From a virus: 60,762 bases of DNA. Below the pieces are notes generated by a model, which worked only from the letters and a program-made list of their open reading frames with translations, searched no databases and was not told the DNA's origin. The stretch lies in the IMG/VR virus record IMGVR_UViG_3300043410_001129, positions 1 through 60,762 of that record. The stretch is one strand, 5' to 3'. This document shows, one piece after another, positions 58,488 to 60,762 of this stretch. Position numbers and translations under genes: made by a program. Position 1 is the stretch's first letter. The number at the start of each line of letters is the position of its first letter.

Positions 58488-59810
58488 TCAGTATTCAATG
58501 ATGCAAAGGCCGGGAGCGCCGTTGCCGCCAGCTTGAGCGGTAGACGTAGACCAGGCTCCGCCGCCACCAGCTCCGTAGCCGGTCGCTGCGTTGCCCGCGC
58601 CACCTGAAGTAATGCGGGGAGCGCCACCGACGCCGAATGAGTTCCAGCCGTTTGCGCCAGGCATTTGATACTGACTTGATGTGCCACTGATAGTCCCGGC
58701 GCAGGTGGTTGTGAGACCAACCGAGACCAAGACGTCCATGGTTGCTGGGCCGGTGATGTTGATGTCACCAGAAGAGCCAGTTCCACCGGAGTAAGGTCCG
58801 AGGAAAGTCGTTGAACTCGTATTGACTGCACCGCCCGCGCCACCGGTTGCAGAGCAGTAAGCGCCAAAGGATGTTGTGCCGCCGCTGTTGCCGTTTCCGT
58901 TGGAGACACCGGTTCCGCCAGCACCAATCGTGACGGAAACGGTGGAGCCTGGTGTGAGGCCGGTAATGTATTTGATCGCAACGCCGCCGCTGCGACCTGC
59001 CAAGCCACGGTTGCCGTTGTTGATGCCCGTTCCACCGCCAGCTCCGCCTGCTCCGATGAGAGTTACTTTTGCGGCGGTGATGCCAGTAGGAACAGTCCAG
59101 TTTCCGGTGGCGGTAATGACAGCTGTTGTGGTGAAGCCACCTGTAATAGTTCCCCATGTTGGCGCGGCGGACGTGCCGCCTGAAATAAGGGCTTGGCCAG
59201 CGGTTCCGTAATTCGCGCCGCCAATGCCGAGCTGACCGGCAGAACCAAAACGGAAGCGCTCGGCAGAGTTGGTGTAGATCGAGAGAGGGCTGGTGCCGAC
59301 GGAGGAGATGTAGGAGGCAGCGTTGTTGGCGTTTAAATACATGCGGGTGACGCCCGCAGTCTGAATTTCGAGGCCGGGGTAGTTGGTGGCGGTTGCGTTG
59401 TTGATCGCAAGGCCGCTGGAGACAGTGGTGATGCCAGAGGCTGTGCCGATCCCGACGTTGCCGCTGGCGTCGATGCGGAGAGCATCGTTGTAGGAGCCGT
59501 TGTTGTAGGTGCGGAAACCAAGGGATGTGTTGCCCGCACCGCTGGTGACGGCATCGACGTAGGCCAAGCCGGAGGAGGTTGGGTAAAGGTAGAGGCCGTA
59601 GGAATTGCTGGTCCCGGACAGTGTCGTCGATTGCTTAGTAATCGAAATGGATGCGGATGGCGAAGTCGTCCCGATGCCAAGGTTGCCGCTTGGGTCTTGG
59701 ACCATAAGCGTGCCGCCGACTGTCGGGAAATAGAATTGGGTCGTGCCCGCGACGGCGGGGGCGTCGAGGGTTGCAGTGCCGGAGGTTGCGCCGTTGAGCT
59801 TGAGGGACAT
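58488..59810 (-). CDS. Tail fibre tip protein, poly-Gly receptor-binding C-terminus
   Basis: 440 residues. N-terminal domain has GNLGIGTTSPSASISI, and GNVGIGTASG: repeated 'GNxGIGT' modules typical of phage fibres. Residues ~240-440 are Gly-rich loops (GAGGAGGGTGINNGNRGLAG, GAGGTGVSNGNGNSGGTTSF) ending in GAPGLCIIEY, the signature of poly-Gly receptor-binding fibre tips. Overlaps the fibre upstream by one base. Confidence 0.85.
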   Translation of the reverse strand: MSLKLNGATSGTATLDAPAVAGTTQFYFPTVGGTLMVQDPSGNLGIGTTSPSASISITKQSTTLSGTSNSYGLYLYPTSSGLAYVDAVTSGAGNTSLGFRTYNNGSYNDALRIDASGNVGIGTASGITTVSSGLAINNATATNYPGLEIQTAGVTRMYLNANNAASYISSVGTSPLSIYTNSAERFRFGSAGQLGIGGANYGTAGQALISGGTSAAPTWGTITGGFTTTAVITATGNWTVPTGITAAKVTLIGAGGAGGGTGINNGNRGLAGRSGGVAIKYITGLTPGSTVSVTIGAGGTGVSNGNGNSGGTTSFGAYCSATGGAGGAVNTSSTTFLGPYSGGTGSSGDINITGPATMDVLVSVGLTTTCAGTISGTSSQYQMPGANGWNSFGVGGAPRITSGGAGNAATGYGAGGGGAWSTSTAQAGGNGAPGLCIIEY

Positions 59811-60762
59811 TAGACGATGCTCCAGGTGGAGCCAGCTGGGACAGTGACGGTGACGCCTGCTGGGATAGTGATCGGGCCGAAGGTGCCAGCGTTCTTGCCA
59901 GCGGGGATCGAGTAGCTGGTGGTGACCGTCTGGTCGTTCAGGTTGAAGATCGCATCGGAGCCACCGCCCGTTGCGCCACCGCCACCAATGTCACCCCATG
60001 CGGAGGTGTAACCTTCGAACTTGGAGGTGGTGGAGTTGTAGCGGAGCTGGCCTGCGAACGGGGAGGCGGGGCGTTGGGCCGTGGTGCCTGCTGGCATCGC
60101 GGCTGCGCCGGTGGAGGAGTCTTTGGAGACGGAGCCATTCGAGACCGAGGAGAGCGCGGTCTGGGTGGCGTAGGTGGAGGCTGCGTTGGTTTGGGTGAGA
60201 TAGGTCGAGGCAGCGTCTGTTTGCGTCAGGTAGGTGGACGCAGCGTTGGTCTGGGTCAGGTAGGTCGATGCCGCTGATGCGGAGGTCAGATAGGTGGAGG
60301 CGGCAGTGGCACTGGTCAGGTAAGTGCTGGCTGCCGAGGACTGGGTCAGGTAGGTGCTGGCGGCGTTGGCCTGGGTGAGGAAGGTTGCGCTGGCCGAGGA
60401 CGTAGTGAGGAAGCCCTGACCAAGCACGAAGGCGGTCGTGGCGATCTGGGTGGAGTTGGTGCCAGCGGTTGCGGTTGGCGCGGTCGGCGTGCCGGTGAGG
60501 GCGGGGGAGGCCAATGGCGCTTTGAGGGCGAGCGCGGCGTCGACTTGCTGTTTGGTGGTGGGGTGGAGGTTGGCCGTGGCATCGCCTGCAAGGACGATGT
60601 TGCCAGTCATGGTGCCACCGGCGAGCGGCAGCGAGCCGCCACCGCTGGTGGATACCCAGACGGTGCCCGTGTAAACGCGCATTTCTGAGGCGGTCGTGTT
60701 GAAGTGCAGGGCGCCGGTCAGAAGTGAGTTGCCGTCGTTGTCGACCGTGGGGTCGGTGGCCT
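59810..60762 (-). CDS. Tail fibre protein, C-terminal part (start at 815)
   Basis: The continuation of the 815-1 fibre: on the circular genome the frame runs through 60762-59810 without interruption (60636-60762 repeats 1-127). It carries ADATANLHPTTKQQVDAALA, then nine perfect 10-residue repeats (FLTQANAAST, YLTQSSAAST and so on) and a Gly-rich C-terminus. The combined product is 546 residues. Confidence 0.88.
   Translation of the reverse strand, partial: ATDPTVDNDGNSLLTGALHFNTTASEMRVYTGTVWVSTSGGGSLPLAGGTMTGNIVLAGDATANLHPTTKQQVDAALALKAPLASPALTGTPTAPTATAGTNSTQIATTAFVLGQGFLTTSSASATFLTQANAASTYLTQSSAASTYLTSATAASTYLTSASAASTYLTQTNAASTYLTQTDAASTYLTQTNAASTYATQTALSSVSNGSVSKDSSTGAAAMPAGTTAQRPASPFAGQLRYNSTTSKFEGYTSAWGDIGGGGATGGGSDAIFNLNDQTVTTSYSIPAGKNAGTFGPITIPAGVTVTVPAGSTWSIV
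60143..60412 (-). repeat. Nine 30-bp tandem repeats in the tail fibre
   Basis: A 30-bp unit encodes YLTxxxAAST; nine units run in register. Such repeats are prone to copy-number change and may alter fibre length. Confidence 0.9.
60636..60762. repeat. 127-bp direct terminal repeat, right copy
   Basis: Identical to bases 1-127. See the left copy. Confidence 0.95.

Noticed and set aside
60143-60412. CRISPR-like repeat array
   Set aside because: The nine 30-bp units have no spacers and encode a regular 10-residue fibre repeat in frame.
1-60762. Possible physical terminal repeats for packaging, as in T7
   Set aside because: The 127-bp length equals a standard assembler k-mer, and the repeat is inside a coding gene. 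T7-like repeats are usually longer and noncoding. A circular contig is the simpler reading.

Overview
The window looks like one complete tailed-phage genome (Caudoviricetes, podovirus-like virion genes). Bases 1-127 are repeated exactly at 60636-60762, so the sequence closes into a circle of 60,635 bp. 127 bp is also a common assembler k-mer size, so this is probably an assembly overlap rather than a physical phage end. One tail-fibre gene is cut by the linearisation point: its N-terminal part is at 815-1 and the rest at 60762-59810. The DNA is GC-rich (about 60% by eye). Together with the lysis genes, holin type and CobS/CobT-like pair, this suggests an alphaproteobacterial host, which is inference only. 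No tRNA, rRNA, CRISPR array, reverse transcriptase, RNA polymerase or DNA polymerase gene was seen.

Layout: (1) 5906-17325, plus strand: an early/accessory operon. It holds small membrane peptides, a Pyr_excise-type protein, an Api92-like protein, a MoxR/CobS-like AAA+ ATPase with a CobT-like VWA protein, dCMP deaminase, an SGNH hydrolase-like protein, a family of short coiled-coil proteins, a LuxR-type HTH protein and a tyrosine integrase. A repeat-rich candidate attP follows. (2) 17662-23005, minus strand: 2OG oxygenase, HNH nuclease, muramidase, 3-TM holin, two small TM proteins, M15 peptidase, phage lysozyme, PD-(D/E)XK nuclease, HTH/zinc protein and a small basic protein. (3) 23026-25457: a primase-helicase and a small HTH regulator on minus, then a sigma70-like promoter driving plus. 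(4) 25471-30211, plus strand: replication/recombination operon with a Sak4-like ATPase, an SSB with an acidic tail, a Cas4/RecB-like exonuclease and eight or more small genes. (5) 39816 down to 30208 and, circularly, 59810 back to 5690, minus strand: one long late operon. In transcription order it runs TerS, TerL, portal, tail fibres, scaffold, major capsid protein, adaptor, nozzle, a second fibre, internal virion proteins and a 3202-residue polyvalent ejection-type protein.

How it may work together: integrase plus attP plus a small repressor-like HTH gene suggest a temperate phage. Replication seems to use a phage primase-helicase with host polymerase, and Sak4, SSB and exonuclease provide recombination. 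The late operon packages DNA into a DUF5309/SU10-like capsid and ends in very large internal proteins that are probably injected with the DNA. The most interesting unexplained signals are a repeated two-hairpin leader element (four copies at 5747-8467), a multi-branched inverted-repeat structure at 23026-23145, a shared set of operator-like motifs upstream of two divergent operons, and the phage MoxR/VWA-zincin gene pair.
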